A stretch of DNA of 27,931 bases, taken from contig JACDAR010000041.1 of NCBI GenBank assembly GCA_013695335.1, positions 1 to 27,931 on the forward strand. Direction: 5' to 3'. Shown here piece by piece: positions 15,439-24,700 of the stretch (positions are counted from its first letter, which is position 1; each line of letters starts with the position of its first letter). This DNA is from Rubrobacter sp. (GTDB taxonomy: Bacteria > Actinomycetota > Rubrobacteria > Rubrobacterales > Rubrobacteraceae). The notes below the pieces were generated by a model that was not told the DNA's origin, made no database searches, and saw nothing but the letters and a program-made list of their open reading frames with translations. The translations under genes were made by a program, and so were the position numbers.

Positions 15439-15833
15439 ACGGCGGTGGATGCCGGTGCGGGGCCGTGAGGTTGACCGCGCGTGGCGAGCCGGACGCGGTG
15501 GTGTACTGCCATTGCGGGGACTGCCGGAGATCGAACGGCGCACCGCTTTCGCTGTTCGTGGGGTATGAGGTAGGGCGGATCGAGATGAGCCGGGGCACAC
15601 CGAAAGTATACGAATCCGCGCCTGGGGTGAGGAGATCCTTCTGCGGCGATTGCGGTACATCCATGTTCTACGAAGACGAGCGACTACCGGGCAAGGTCTA
15701 CATCTCCATCGGGGTATTCGACGCCCCAGAATCTTTCGAGCCCGAGGCCCACTCGTGGTTCTCCCAGAAACTGTCGTGGCTGGATATCCGGGACGATCTG
15801 CCCCGGCATGAAGCAAGCAGCCACCCCCGCTGA
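15435..15833 (+). CDS. GFA-family zinc protein
   Basis: Belongs to the glutathione-dependent formaldehyde-activating (GFA/CENP-V) fold family. Zinc-binding cysteines are all present: CRCG at residues 6-9, CHCGDC at 25-30 and CGDC at 70-73. The substrate is unknown. Actinobacteria generally use mycothiol rather than glutathione, so the family name should not be read as function. From TTG 15435, which overlaps the aroQ stop by four bases, the protein is 132 residues, a normal length. The upstream in-frame ATG 15324 lies inside aroQ and adds no family sequence. It is translationally coupled to aroQ although functionally unrelated. Confidence 0.85.
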   Translation: MNGGGCRCGAVRLTARGEPDAVVYCHCGDCRRSNGAPLSLFVGYEVGRIEMSRGTPKVYESAPGVRRSFCGDCGTSMFYEDERLPGKVYISIGVFDAPESFEPEAHSWFSQKLSWLDIRDDLPRHEASSHPR

Positions 15834-15841
15834 AGGAAATT

Positions 15842-16264
15842 GTGGAGTCCCAAACTCGCAAGACGTGCACCGGACAGGCCATTTTCCTAACCCGGCGTAA
15901 TCACGTCAGGGGAGTGTCCGACGTAGCCGTAGCCAAAGCCTTCGCGGATCTGACCCTGGATAACGAGGGAGGATGGATGGTTCTCTCGGTGCTCTGGGTC
16001 TTCCGTGAGCCCGTTCCGAAGATCGAGTTCCGTTGGGAAGAGGTAGAGAGCATAACGAGGTTCCGATGGTTCTGGTTTTCGTGGGGCGTCAAGTTCAGGC
16101 TGCGACGTGCGGTCGTGGAGAACAACCGGTACCGGTCATTCTACTTCTTCACCCGGAGGAAGAACGTTTCGCGGATACTCGCCTTCGCCGGTGCGTGCGG
16201 TGTCCGGGTAGCAGACGCGACCGAACACATCTTTTTCCTGTGGCCGGATGAGTGGTTCCGCTAG
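15842..16264 (+). CDS. Hypothetical protein, possibly PH-like
   Basis: A 140-residue protein that I do not recognise. It is basic and rich in Trp, Phe and Arg, with no signal peptide or convincing transmembrane helix. The middle, KIEFRWEEVESITRFRWFWF followed by an alternating hydrophobic/basic stretch, resembles the beta strands of bacterial PH-like domains, but this is only a visual similarity. The start is GTG 15842 with AAGGAA just upstream, eight bases after the GFA gene, so it is probably its co-transcribed neighbour. A later GTG near 15917 is a possible alternative start. Codon use is similar to the surroundings. Confidence 0.6.
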   Translation: MESQTRKTCTGQAIFLTRRNHVRGVSDVAVAKAFADLTLDNEGGWMVLSVLWVFREPVPKIEFRWEEVESITRFRWFWFSWGVKFRLRRAVVENNRYRSFYFFTRRKNVSRILAFAGACGVRVADATEHIFFLWPDEWFR

Positions 16265-16295
16265 AGTGCGTCCAGGTCTAAATTCGTGGAAATTG

Positions 16296-16304
16296 TGCGA
16301 TAAT
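16296..16304 (+). promoter_or_regulatory. Predicted extended -10 promoter of the efp operon
   Basis: TGC followed by GATAAT (16299-16304) forms an extended -10 element (TGn plus five of six -10 matches) in the 117-base gap before efp. No good -35 is present at 16-18 bases, which fits extended -10 promoters. The leader would be about 70 bases. Confidence 0.5.
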
Positions 16305-16381
16305 AGCCGGGCGTCTCGCGCCGGGAATGGGGCCTTAATGGTCCGGCGTTGGTCAAGTATTACAAGAAGGGTTTCTACGGC

Positions 16382-16939
16382 ATGATATCTACCAACCAGT
16401 TCAAAAACGGTACCGCCATCCGCGTTGACGGCAAGCGGTTCACCATACTCTACTTCCAACACGTCAAGCCTGGGAAGGGCGGGGCTTTCGTGAGAACGCG
16501 GCTGCGGAACCTGGATTCTGGGGCCGTGGTCGAGAAGACCTTCAGGGCGGGTGAGAAGCTGGATAGCATCAGGACCGAGTCGCGCCAGATGACCTACCTG
16601 TACCGCGACGGGGATCTTCTCTACTTCATGGACTCGGACACCTACGATCAGATCGCCATCCCAGCCGACGTTCTGGGCGAGACCGAAGGCTACGTCGTGC
16701 CGAACGGCGTCGTGAGCGTTCTCTCAGCCGATGGCGAGGTCGTTAGCGTGGAACCACCGGCGCACGTAGATCTCGAAGTTTCGGAGACGGACCCTGGCGT
16801 CAAGGGTGACACGGCCACGGGCGGGAGCAAGCCTGCCACGCTGGAGACTGGGGTTGTGGTGCAGGTGCCGCTTTTCGTGAATATCGGGGATCGGGTGCGG
16901 GTGGATACGCGCTCCAACGAATACCTCACACGGGTTTGA
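16382..16939 (+). CDS. efp: Elongation factor P
   Basis: Relieves ribosome stalling at polyproline stretches. Three-domain protein: an N-terminal KOW-like domain with the tip loop KPGKGGAF carrying Lys32 where modification occurs in many species, the middle OB domain with MTYLYRDGDLLYFMDSDTYD, and a C-terminal OB domain with GDTATGGSKPATLETG and GDRVRVDTRSNEYLTRV. ATG 16382 is chosen over TTG 16349 because the family starts at MISTNQFKNG. 185 residues, normal. No modification enzyme (EpmA, EarP, YmfI) is visible nearby. nusB follows. Confidence 0.96.
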   Translation: MISTNQFKNGTAIRVDGKRFTILYFQHVKPGKGGAFVRTRLRNLDSGAVVEKTFRAGEKLDSIRTESRQMTYLYRDGDLLYFMDSDTYDQIAIPADVLGETEGYVVPNGVVSVLSADGEVVSVEPPAHVDLEVSETDPGVKGDTATGGSKPATLETGVVVQVPLFVNIGDRVRVDTRSNEYLTRV

Positions 16940-16976
16940 GGACGCTGTTTCCCACCAGCCGCAGGGGCGTAGCTTC

Positions 16977-17390
16977 GTGAGGCGGCGCACTGCCCGCAAG
17001 CAGGCTTTCCTGGCCCTGTACCAGACAGACATCAACGACCGTCCGCTGGAGGATACGCTGGGCCGCTGGAGTTCTTCGAATCAGGATGAGTTCAGGGAAT
17101 ACGCCCGGACCCTGACCGAAGGGGTGGAGCGGGAGCGTGAGGATCTGGACTTTCGACTCTCGGAGGTGTCCATCGGTTGGCCCGTGCATCGGATGAGCGC
17201 GGTGGACAGGACCATCTTGCGCCTCGCGCTGTACGAAATGCTTTACGTGGAAGACGTTCCGGCGGGCGTGGCTATCAACGAGGCGGTGGAGCTCGCCACA
17301 GGCTTCTCCAGCGACGAGTCCCCTGCGTTCGTGGGCGGCGTATTGCGGGGCGCGGAGACTAGCATCCTCGGGAAGGTGGAACATGGCTAG
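16977..17390 (+). CDS. nusB: Transcription antitermination factor NusB
   Basis: Binds boxA RNA with NusE (S10) and supports rRNA transcription antitermination. All-alpha protein of 137 residues with an Arg-rich N terminus RRRTARKQAFLALYQTDI, and MSAVDRTILRLALYEMLY plus VAINEAVELATGFSSDESPA that mark the family. The start is GTG 16977. Its end overlaps the prenyl synthase gene by 8 bases. In many relatives folD or xseA/xseB sit between these two genes; they are absent here. Confidence 0.93.
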   Translation: MRRRTARKQAFLALYQTDINDRPLEDTLGRWSSSNQDEFREYARTLTEGVEREREDLDFRLSEVSIGWPVHRMSAVDRTILRLALYEMLYVEDVPAGVAINEAVELATGFSSDESPAFVGGVLRGAETSILGKVEHG

Positions 17391-18282
17391 CGGAACGAGC
17401 GTGCAGGCCCGTTGGGAGGAACACAGGCGCATCTTCGAGGGGTTCCTCGAAGGTGTGGAGTTTTCGGAAGATCCCCGTCTCTCCAGGCTCGTCGAGGCCA
17501 TGCGGTACTCGATGCTGGGGGGAGGGAAGCGCGTTCGGCCGACGTTGTGCATGGAGGCGGCCTGGGTCTTCGGAACGGACCCGCTCTTCGTGTTGCCGTC
17601 GGCCGCGGCCATCGAGTTGATACACACGTACTCCCTGATCCACGACGACCTACCCGCGATGGACGACGACGATTACCGCAGGGGACGCCCGACTACCCAC
17701 AGGAAATACGGCGAGGCCATGGCGATCCTGGCCGGCGACGCTTTCTTCGGGGAGGCGCTCACCCTCATAACCGTCCACCAGGAAGGAACCGCCGAGCAGG
17801 TTCTCGAAGTCGTGCGCGAACTCGCCGACTCCACGGGCGTAAACGGGATGGTCGGTGGGCAGGTCATAGACATGGACCACACGGGCATCGGGGACGGCAC
17901 GGACCCAGAGACTTTGCACATGATCCACAGCTACAAGACAGGCGCCCTCATCAAATCCTCGGCCCGTATCGGGGCGATCCTGGCCGGCGCCACCGCCGAT
18001 GAGCAGGCCGCCATTTCGGAGTACGCGTCGGAACTCGGGCTCTGCTTTCAGATCGTGGACGATCTGCTCAATGCGACCTCGACCACGGACGCCCTCGGCA
18101 AGAGCGCAGGCAGCGACGCCGAGCAGGGCAAGGCCACCTTCGTCGGCATCTACGGCCTGGAAGGCGCCCAGCGGCAGGCCGACAATTCCGTCGGTCGGGC
18201 TCTCGATGCCCTCGACACCATCGACGGCGACACATCCGGGCTCAGTCAGATGGCGCTCTTCGTCCGTCACAGGGCAAGCTAG
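17383..18282 (+). CDS. Short-chain polyprenyl diphosphate synthase (IspA-like)
   Basis: Condenses isopentenyl diphosphate with allylic diphosphates. GGGKRVRPTL (residues 46-55) is the IPP-binding motif. The first Asp-rich motif is DDLPAMDDDD (Asp88, Asp89, Asp94), preceded by HTYSLIH as in short-chain (FPP/GGPP) enzymes. MVGGQVIDM and KTGALI are also conserved. The second Asp-rich motif is altered: FQIVDDLLNATS has Asn230 where DDxxD expects Asp. Length 299 residues is normal. The product chain length cannot be read reliably; ispA or a GGPP synthase are both possible. ATG 17383 overlaps nusB. Confidence 0.9.
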   Translation: MASGTSVQARWEEHRRIFEGFLEGVEFSEDPRLSRLVEAMRYSMLGGGKRVRPTLCMEAAWVFGTDPLFVLPSAAAIELIHTYSLIHDDLPAMDDDDYRRGRPTTHRKYGEAMAILAGDAFFGEALTLITVHQEGTAEQVLEVVRELADSTGVNGMVGGQVIDMDHTGIGDGTDPETLHMIHSYKTGALIKSSARIGAILAGATADEQAAISEYASELGLCFQIVDDLLNATSTTDALGKSAGSDAEQGKATFVGIYGLEGAQRQADNSVGRALDALDTIDGDTSGLSQMALFVRHRAS

Positions 18283-18303
18283 CCGGCCAACGATGGGGAA
18301 ACC

Positions 18304-19095
18304 GTGAAGGCCGCGCCGCAGCGGTTGGATGCCCTGCTCGTGGAGCGCGGCCTCGCCGAGAGCCGGAGTCGGGCGCAAGGTTTGATCCTCGCCGGTTCCG
18401 TTCGCGTAGCAGGCCAGATCGTCACCAAAGCAGGCTCCCGCATTGCTTCGGATCAGGAACTCGCTGTCGAAGAAGGTTCTCCGTTCGTCTCCCGTGCCGG
18501 TGAAAAGCTGTCCTTTGCCCTCGACGAGTTCGGTATCGAAATAGAGGGCCGCTCGTGTATCGACGCTGGGGCATCCACCGGCGGTTTCACTGACGTATTG
18601 CTGCGGCGTGGGGCTGGGCGTGTGATCTCGGTCGATGTCGGCTACGGTCAGTTCGACTGGTCGCTCCGCACAGACGAGCGCGTCACCGTTCTCGAACGGA
18701 CCAATGTCCGTCACCTCACGGGCGATGACCTTCCGTTTCCGCCGGATCTCCTGGTGGCGGATCTCTCGTTCATCTCGCTTCCGGTAGCGCTGGGAGGATT
18801 ACTCTCCACGACGACGTCTATCCGGGAGGCCGTACTGCTCGTCAAGCCGCAGTTCGAGGCGGGGCCGGAACAGGTCGGGCGCGGGGGGCTGGTCCGGGAT
18901 CCCGACGTTCACGCTGCGGTGATCTCGAATGTCGCGGCATCCTTCGTATCCCTGGGATTCGGGGCTATCTCGGTGACCCGCGCTCCGGTCGCGGGCCGAA
19001 AGTCAGGCAACCGGGAGTATCCGCTGCATATCGTCAGGGATGCCGCGCCTTCGCTCGATGAGGCAATGATTCGGGAGGTGGTTTCGCCTGAATAA
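18304..19095 (+). CDS. tlyA: TlyA-family rRNA 2'-O-methyltransferase
   Basis: S4 RNA-binding domain at residues 1-65 (QRLDALLVERGLAESRSRAQ) fused to an FtsJ-like SAM methyltransferase domain. SAM loop DAGASTGGFTDVLL, DVGYGQFDW, ADLSFISL, KPQFEAG and GNREY are the family landmarks. TlyA proteins methylate 16S and/or 23S rRNA ribose (C1409/C1920 in mycobacteria) and affect capreomycin sensitivity; the exact target here is inferred. 263 residues, normal. The start is GTG 18304. nadK and recN follow, the classic order tlyA-nadK-recN. Confidence 0.92.
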   Translation: MKAAPQRLDALLVERGLAESRSRAQGLILAGSVRVAGQIVTKAGSRIASDQELAVEEGSPFVSRAGEKLSFALDEFGIEIEGRSCIDAGASTGGFTDVLLRRGAGRVISVDVGYGQFDWSLRTDERVTVLERTNVRHLTGDDLPFPPDLLVADLSFISLPVALGGLLSTTTSIREAVLLVKPQFEAGPEQVGRGGLVRDPDVHAAVISNVAASFVSLGFGAISVTRAPVAGRKSGNREYPLHIVRDAAPSLDEAMIREVVSPE

Positions 19096-19123
19096 TCCCT
19101 CCGGCATCAGGCGCGTCGGGGTC

Positions 19124-19888
19124 GTGGCGAACCCGAAGGTGGACGACGAGCATTTCGAGAGGTTGTCGGCTGCGCTGGAAAAGCGCGGCGTGGAGATCGC
19201 GAAGGTCAGGCCGCAGGACGAGCCTGATGGGGAGGTGGAGCTGGATCTCGTCTTCGTCCTCGGCGGGGACGGGACTATGTTGCGGGCTGCGCGGATGTAT
19301 CCGGGGCGGGTGCTGCTCGGGGTGAACCTGGGGCAGGTCGGGTTCATGAGCGGGATGCGCCCCGAGGAGATGGAGTCAGGCGTCGAGAAGGTCCTCTCCG
19401 GCGGCCTCGACGTTCAGGAATACAGGATGCTCGAAGTGAGGGTCGGCGACGAATCCCCACTCACGGCGGTCAACGACGCCGTGCTCGTCAAGCCGCGCCC
19501 GCATCAAGTGGTCTCCGTCGAGGTTCGCGTTGGCGGTGAGGAGCTAGTCTCGCTGCAATGTGACGGCTTCATAGCCTCGACGCCACTTGGTTCGACGGCG
19601 TATGCACTCTCTGCCGGAGGGCCGATCGTCTCCGGCGACGTGCCTTGCTACGAGCTGGTTTCCATAGCGCCGCACTCGCTCGTCGCGCGTCCGATGGTGC
19701 TGGGGGAGGCGCAGGTGACTGATTTGCGGATCAGGGAGCGTGGGGCCTTGCTCTCCATAGACGGCGACGAACCATTCGAGGTTCCTGAAGGGGAGCGGAT
19801 CGAGATCGGGCTATCCAGCGAAAGCGTTAGAATAGGGCGGACCGACGAGTGGACGTGGTGGCGGGCGGTTCGGAGGACCTTCCTGTAG
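19124..19888 (+). CDS. nadK: NAD kinase
   Basis: Phosphorylates NAD to NADP. The GGDGTMLRAAR motif (Asp is catalytic), the NDAVLVKPRP segment in place of the usual NE/D motif, and CDGFIASTPLGSTAYALSAG are all present; the fold continues to EPFEVPEGERIEI near the C terminus. From GTG 19124 the protein is 254 residues, but this start cuts the first beta strand: the codons just before it read RRVGVV in the same frame, and family members begin with such a strand followed by ANPK. No ATG, GTG or TTG exists between the tlyA stop and 19124 in frame. A CTG at 19088 follows GGGAGGTGG at 19073-19081 and may be the true start. The 3' end overlaps recN by one base. Confidence 0.93.
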   Translation: MANPKVDDEHFERLSAALEKRGVEIAKVRPQDEPDGEVELDLVFVLGGDGTMLRAARMYPGRVLLGVNLGQVGFMSGMRPEEMESGVEKVLSGGLDVQEYRMLEVRVGDESPLTAVNDAVLVKPRPHQVVSVEVRVGGEELVSLQCDGFIASTPLGSTAYALSAGGPIVSGDVPCYELVSIAPHSLVARPMVLGEAQVTDLRIRERGALLSIDGDEPFEVPEGERIEIGLSSESVRIGRTDEWTWWRAVRRTFL

Positions 19889-21555
19889 TGCTCACCGAGA
19901 TTTCCGTCGAGAACGTTGCCCTGATCGAAGAGGCCACGCTGGAGCTTTCCCCCGGCCTGAACGCCATAACCGGTGAAACAGGCGCGGGAAAAACCCTCCT
20001 CGCCACAGCCCTCCAGATGCTCCTCGGCGGCCGCGCCCGCTCCGAATCGGTGCGCTCCGGCGCAAACCGCGCCACCATCCAGGGAACCTTCGTACTCCCG
20101 GACGACGTGGGGCCGAGGATACTCGGCGACGCCCTCGGCGACGTTTCCGAAGAGCTGGATGCTGACGAGGATCTCTTCCTGCGACGCACGCTCACCGGCG
20201 AGGGACGCTCGCGCTGCTTCGTGGGCGGCGTCGCGGTTCCGGTACGGGCTCTCGCGTCCCTGGGCGAGCGGCTTGTTTCGTATCACAGCCAGCGTGAGCA
20301 GGCGCGCCTCACCGAACCAGCCGAGCAACTTGCCATCCTGGACGACTTTCTCTCTGACGAGGCGAAAGCCGCCAAAACGGAGCGTGCGGCCCTGTGGCAT
20401 TCGGTGGAGCGGGATCGCCAGGAGCTCGCCGAAATACGCTCTTCCGCCGAAGCGCGGCTTCGCGAGGTGGACTTCCTTCGCTTCCAGGTCACGGAGATAG
20501 AAGAATCCGGCTACACCGCCGACGAGGTAGTGGAGTTGACCCGCGAGCGCGACCGTCTGCGTAACGTGACGGATCTGCTCCAGTCGGCATCATCTGCGAG
20601 CGCGGCACTCTCGTCCGAAGAGGGAAGCGCCATCGAAGCCGTCGCACTGGCTGCCGGAGAGCTTGAGAACGCCGTGCGCCACGATGGATCACTGTCTGCG
20701 CTGGTGGAACGTCTCGGCGGGCTCACAGCGGAACTCGAAGATGTACTCTACGAGTTGCGCGGCTACCTGGACGAACTTGAGGCCGACCCGAACCGTCTCG
20801 AAACCGTCGAGGACCGCCTCGCCGCGCTACGGGCGCTGGAGCGGAAATATGGTGAGAACGTCGAGGAATACCTTGATGAATCCCGAAATCGCTTGGGCCG
20901 GCTGGAGAACTTCGAGCAGGAGACAGCCGGGCTGGAGGCACGTATCTCGGAGGGAGAAGGACGGCTGGGGGAGCTGGCGGCCCTTATTACCGCTGGACGC
21001 AAGCAGGCTTCGGAGCGTTTGTCGGAGAAAGTGGGGGTGAACCTGGCGGATCTCAACCTCGGCAAGACGACGTTCCGGGCTGAACTGACGCCGACTGAGC
21101 CAGGTCCAAATGGGGTAGAACGGGTGGAATTCGTGATCCAACCCAACCCCGGTGAGCCCGAGCTTCCCGTGAGACGTTACGCTTCTGGCGGGGAACTTTC
21201 CAGGATCATGCTCGCCATCCGCCTCTCGCAGGAACGCGTGGAGCCCGGCGCAACTTACGTGTTCGACGAAGTGGACGCCGGAATCGGTGGCGAAACGGCG
21301 ACGGCCGTCGGCGCGAAGCTCCGCGAACTCGGGGAGCGCAATCAAGTCCTCACCATCACCCACCTGCCCCAGATCGCCTCGGAAGCAGCCTCCCACATCG
21401 TAGTGGCGAAAGAAGAATCCGATGGACGAACCATAACCCGCATCCGGCGCGTGGAGGGTGAGGAACGCCGCCGCGAGCTGGCCCGAATGCTATCCGGCAG
21501 AATAGATGAAGCCTCCCTCGCCCACGCTGCGGAGTTGATGGTAGGTGGCGGGTAG
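19888..21555 (+). CDS. recN: DNA repair protein RecN
   Basis: SMC-like ATPase acting in double-strand break repair. Walker A GETGAGKT at residues 29-36 follows the N-terminal strand TEISVENVALIEEATLELSP. A coiled-coil arm occupies the middle of the protein (rich in Glu, Arg, Leu). The C-terminal half has the ABC signature SGGELSRIMLAIRLS, Walker B YVFDEVDAGIGG and the H-loop region LTITHLPQIAS. From GTG 19888 it is 555 residues, the usual size. GTG 19888 is preferred over the GTG at 19849 because GGAGG at 19872-19876 precedes it and homology starts there. It is the last gene of the housekeeping block. Confidence 0.94.
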   Translation: MLTEISVENVALIEEATLELSPGLNAITGETGAGKTLLATALQMLLGGRARSESVRSGANRATIQGTFVLPDDVGPRILGDALGDVSEELDADEDLFLRRTLTGEGRSRCFVGGVAVPVRALASLGERLVSYHSQREQARLTEPAEQLAILDDFLSDEAKAAKTERAALWHSVERDRQELAEIRSSAEARLREVDFLRFQVTEIEESGYTADEVVELTRERDRLRNVTDLLQSASSASAALSSEEGSAIEAVALAAGELENAVRHDGSLSALVERLGGLTAELEDVLYELRGYLDELEADPNRLETVEDRLAALRALERKYGENVEEYLDESRNRLGRLENFEQETAGLEARISEGEGRLGELAALITAGRKQASERLSEKVGVNLADLNLGKTTFRAELTPTEPGPNGVERVEFVIQPNPGEPELPVRRYASGGELSRIMLAIRLSQERVEPGATYVFDEVDAGIGGETATAVGAKLRELGERNQVLTITHLPQIASEAASHIVVAKEESDGRTITRIRRVEGEERRRELARMLSGRIDEASLAHAAELMVGGG

Positions 21556-21704
21556 TTAATCAACATAATACCAAGACAGTCAACGTGCGCATGCGTAGAT
21601 AGAAGGAGGAAAGGAGCGTGGGTAGCAGACGCGCAGGATCCTACGCTAAGCTCTGAGAGCACTCCTTATCCAACAGGGCGTCCCTGGAGTTCGTAGCCCG
21701 GTAA
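21556..21704. other. Junction between housekeeping block and Tn3-like element
   Basis: This stretch separates the recN stop from the tnpA stop. It contains a GC-rich 8-bp palindrome CGCATGCG near 21590, an AGGAGGAAAGGAG purine run and the candidate terminal repeat at 21613-21650. I see no terminator with a T-run and no gene. Confidence 0.5.
21613..21650 (+). repeat. Candidate terminal inverted repeat of a Tn3-family element
   Basis: A 38-base segment that starts GG and ends ACGCTAAG, the inner end typical of Tn3/Tn21-family 38-bp terminal repeats. It lies 54 bases beyond the tnpA stop with its inner end facing tnpA, which is the expected orientation. The outer end is less canonical than the usual GGGG. 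No mate was found in the window. Confidence 0.55.
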
Positions 21705-24700
21705 TCAGAGCAGCGATTTGCCAGAGTCGGCCAGAGGAAACTCATGTTCATCGAGCCCCTCCGGGTCCCGCAAGGGACGCAAACCGCCTTCGACTACCGA
21801 GTTATCGAGTGTGAAGTGGTAGCGGCCGAGTACGCGAACGTGCCCTCTTGCCAGAGGCGAGACCCTGGCGAGGTCTTCGTCGGTTGTTTGTTCGCCCTCT
21901 TCTTTCAGATGCCGCACTGATTCGTCGAGATACAGGCTGTTGAACAGGCAAACGGCGTTCACCGCCAGGCCCAGGGCGCCGAGTTGGTCCTCCTGGCCCT
22001 CCCGGTAGCGCTTGCGGACTTCGCCTCTTTGGCCGTGGAAGATCTTGCGGGAGAGTTCGTGGCGCTTCTCGTGACGGTTGAGCTGAACCAGTATCCTCCT
22101 GCGATGCGCCTCGTCATCGACATATGAGAGTAGCGAGAGGCTTTTTGCTATGCGGCCCACCTCGGCTATGGCGGCGGCGATGGTTGAGGTACGAGAGCCG
22201 GCCTGCAGGGTGCGGACGAACTCCGAGGCGGTGACCGTCCCCAGCTTCAAAGAGCCGGCCACCCGCAAGAGCTCATCCCAATTCTCGTGGATGAGATCGA
22301 CCTTGATCTTGTTGCGGGAGATGCCGTTTAGGGGGCCGTAATCGGCCGAGCGGTCCATCCTCCAGAACCGTGCCTCGCCGGCGTCGGCAAGCCGTGGGCT
22401 GAACTGGTAGCCCAGTAGTGCGAACAGACCGAAGATGACGTCGGAGTAGGAAGCCGAGTCGGAGGTCACCTCGACGGGCTCCAAGCTCGTCTGGTTCTCC
22501 AGCAGCCCGTCGAGCACGAACAACGAGTCCCGCAAGGTTCCGGGGACGACCATGCCGTGAAAGCCGGTGGACTTGTCGCTCACGTAGTTCAGGTAGGTTA
22601 TTCCACGGCCGCGGCCGAAGTATTTGGGGTTGGGACCGGCGTTTATGGTTCTTACCGGTACCACGAACCGCAACCCGTCGACCGATGCGAGCTCGCCTCC
22701 ACCCCAGACCCCCGTGAGCTGTATGCCGGCCTGGGCGTCCACCAGGCGGGCGTTGGCCTCGGTCAAGGTGTCGGCACGGAAGTAGTTCTGTGCCACCCAG
22801 GAGAGCCGCGAGCGCGTCAGTGCCGCGTCGCCCGGCTCGACCAGCGGCTCCAGGCCGACGTTGCAGGCTTCGGCCACGAGGACCGCGCAGACGCTCTTGT
22901 GGAGGTCCTCGACGCGGTGGCCGCCTTCGGCGACGTGTGTAAAGGCATCGGCGAAGCCGGTCCTCTCGTGCATCTCCAGGAGCAGTTCTGGCAGATCAAC
23001 CTGTGGCAACATCCCGCCAAGAGTGTTCCTAAGGTCCACCAATGAGGCGGGCTCTTCGAGTTCGTCCAAACGGGAGATATCCAGGGCATCTCTGCCTTTA
23101 CCCTTCGGATCTATGGTCACATCGGCTTTGTCGGGCAGGTTCTCGGCGGTACGGCGGTATGCTGTGTCCAGTCGCTCGCCGACCTCCTGAAGGTATTCTC
23201 CTGGAGAGTCCGGCAGCTCTAACGCGCGCAGAACGCCTGGCCTGGCCGCTTCCCACGCCTCACCGGAGAGTAGCTTCGCCCTCGGGTCAGCGTAGCGTTC
23301 GCTCGGAGACACGTAGATGTCACGGCGTTTGAGCGTGTCCTGAAGTGCTTCGAGCACTCCCAGAGAGAAGGCCTTGCGGTCTACCTTGCCGTTGTCATCT
23401 ACCGCGAGCCGCTGCCAGCCGCTGCTTACCACCGAGATGGGCGCATCGTCTATACTCTTGCGACCTTTCCAGTCGATGCCTTTCAGGCAGTCGAGCGCTT
23501 CCAGTACCGGCTCGGCTGCCTCGGTTCCCTGGAAGTCTATGGCGGCGAGCAGATCGGGCAGAAAGGCCCTCGCGGTCTGCCAGCGACGCAGCAGCTCCTT
23601 CTGGTGATCTTCTTCTGGTGGGCGCGCTATCTCTCCTACCCTGGCGACCGCCTGTTGGAGATCCTGCTCAGCCGTGCGCGCAAAGACTTGCGCCCTCAAT
23701 TCTCCCAGGTTCGTCGCGTCGCCGAGTCCGGGGTCGAGCAGCAGCTCGCAGGCGTCCCGCAGGGCAAGGGCCGCGGCGTCGAGGTCCTTGATAGTCCGCA
23801 TCCTCTCCCTACGCTCTGCTCCCTGAGACCGGGATACTAGATCGCTAACGAGGCGGTCGAAGAGGTCCAGGGCGTCGTCGGTGGCGGTGGCCTCCAGCTT
23901 GCGGGCGAAGGCGACGAGGGTGGCGACGCGTCTATGTTCTGGCATGCGGTATATCGCCTGGGCTTTGATGGAGACCGCCACCCGGGCGAGCGCGTCCACC
24001 CTACCGAGCGGAACACCGGAGAGGTCGAACGAACCTGCACCGAGGGCGCGTACCTCTCGCAGCCTGTTAAGCGCCCGCACCAACTCCGCTCCGCTGATGC
24101 GGGTCGGAGCCTTTCTCAGCCGGTCCAGGGTAGTATGCCGGGTGTCGGTTTCGATCAAGAGCAGCCGCTCCAGTTTCCTCCGCTGATCTTCGTCCGCAAG
24201 ACCAGAGAGCACGCTGTAGAGTCTCTTGTTGGCACGGTCCCGCACTTGGATCACGAGCCGGGCCAGGACGGTTGGACCAGGCAACAGCACCTTCCTTTCC
24301 ACGAGCCAGGCGGTTGCCAGGTCGAAGAGCACGCTCGGGCGCTCGTCGGAGAGCCACGCCCGCCCGTAGAGCCAGCGCACGAGGCGGAAGTGCTCTGGTT
24401 GCTCGCCGAAGTTCTTGTATGCGTAGGCTTGCCGGATCTCGGCGACATGCTCGTTGTGGGTGGGCTCACGCTCCGAGTAGCGCGTGAGGGAATCCGCTTC
24501 TATGCTGAGTTGCGCTGCCACGTAGGCAGCTACAATTCCGGGCACGTCGGTAGGGTCAGCAAGGAACGTACCGAGAAAGCGTACCGTGCCGAGCTGAAGG
24601 GCAAAGCCTAGGCGGTTGTGGTCTCCCCGATGTCGGCCTACGAGCAGTTTGTCATTGTCGTCAAGGTAAAAGAAGCGGGCGAGCTGCTCGGTGGTCGGTT

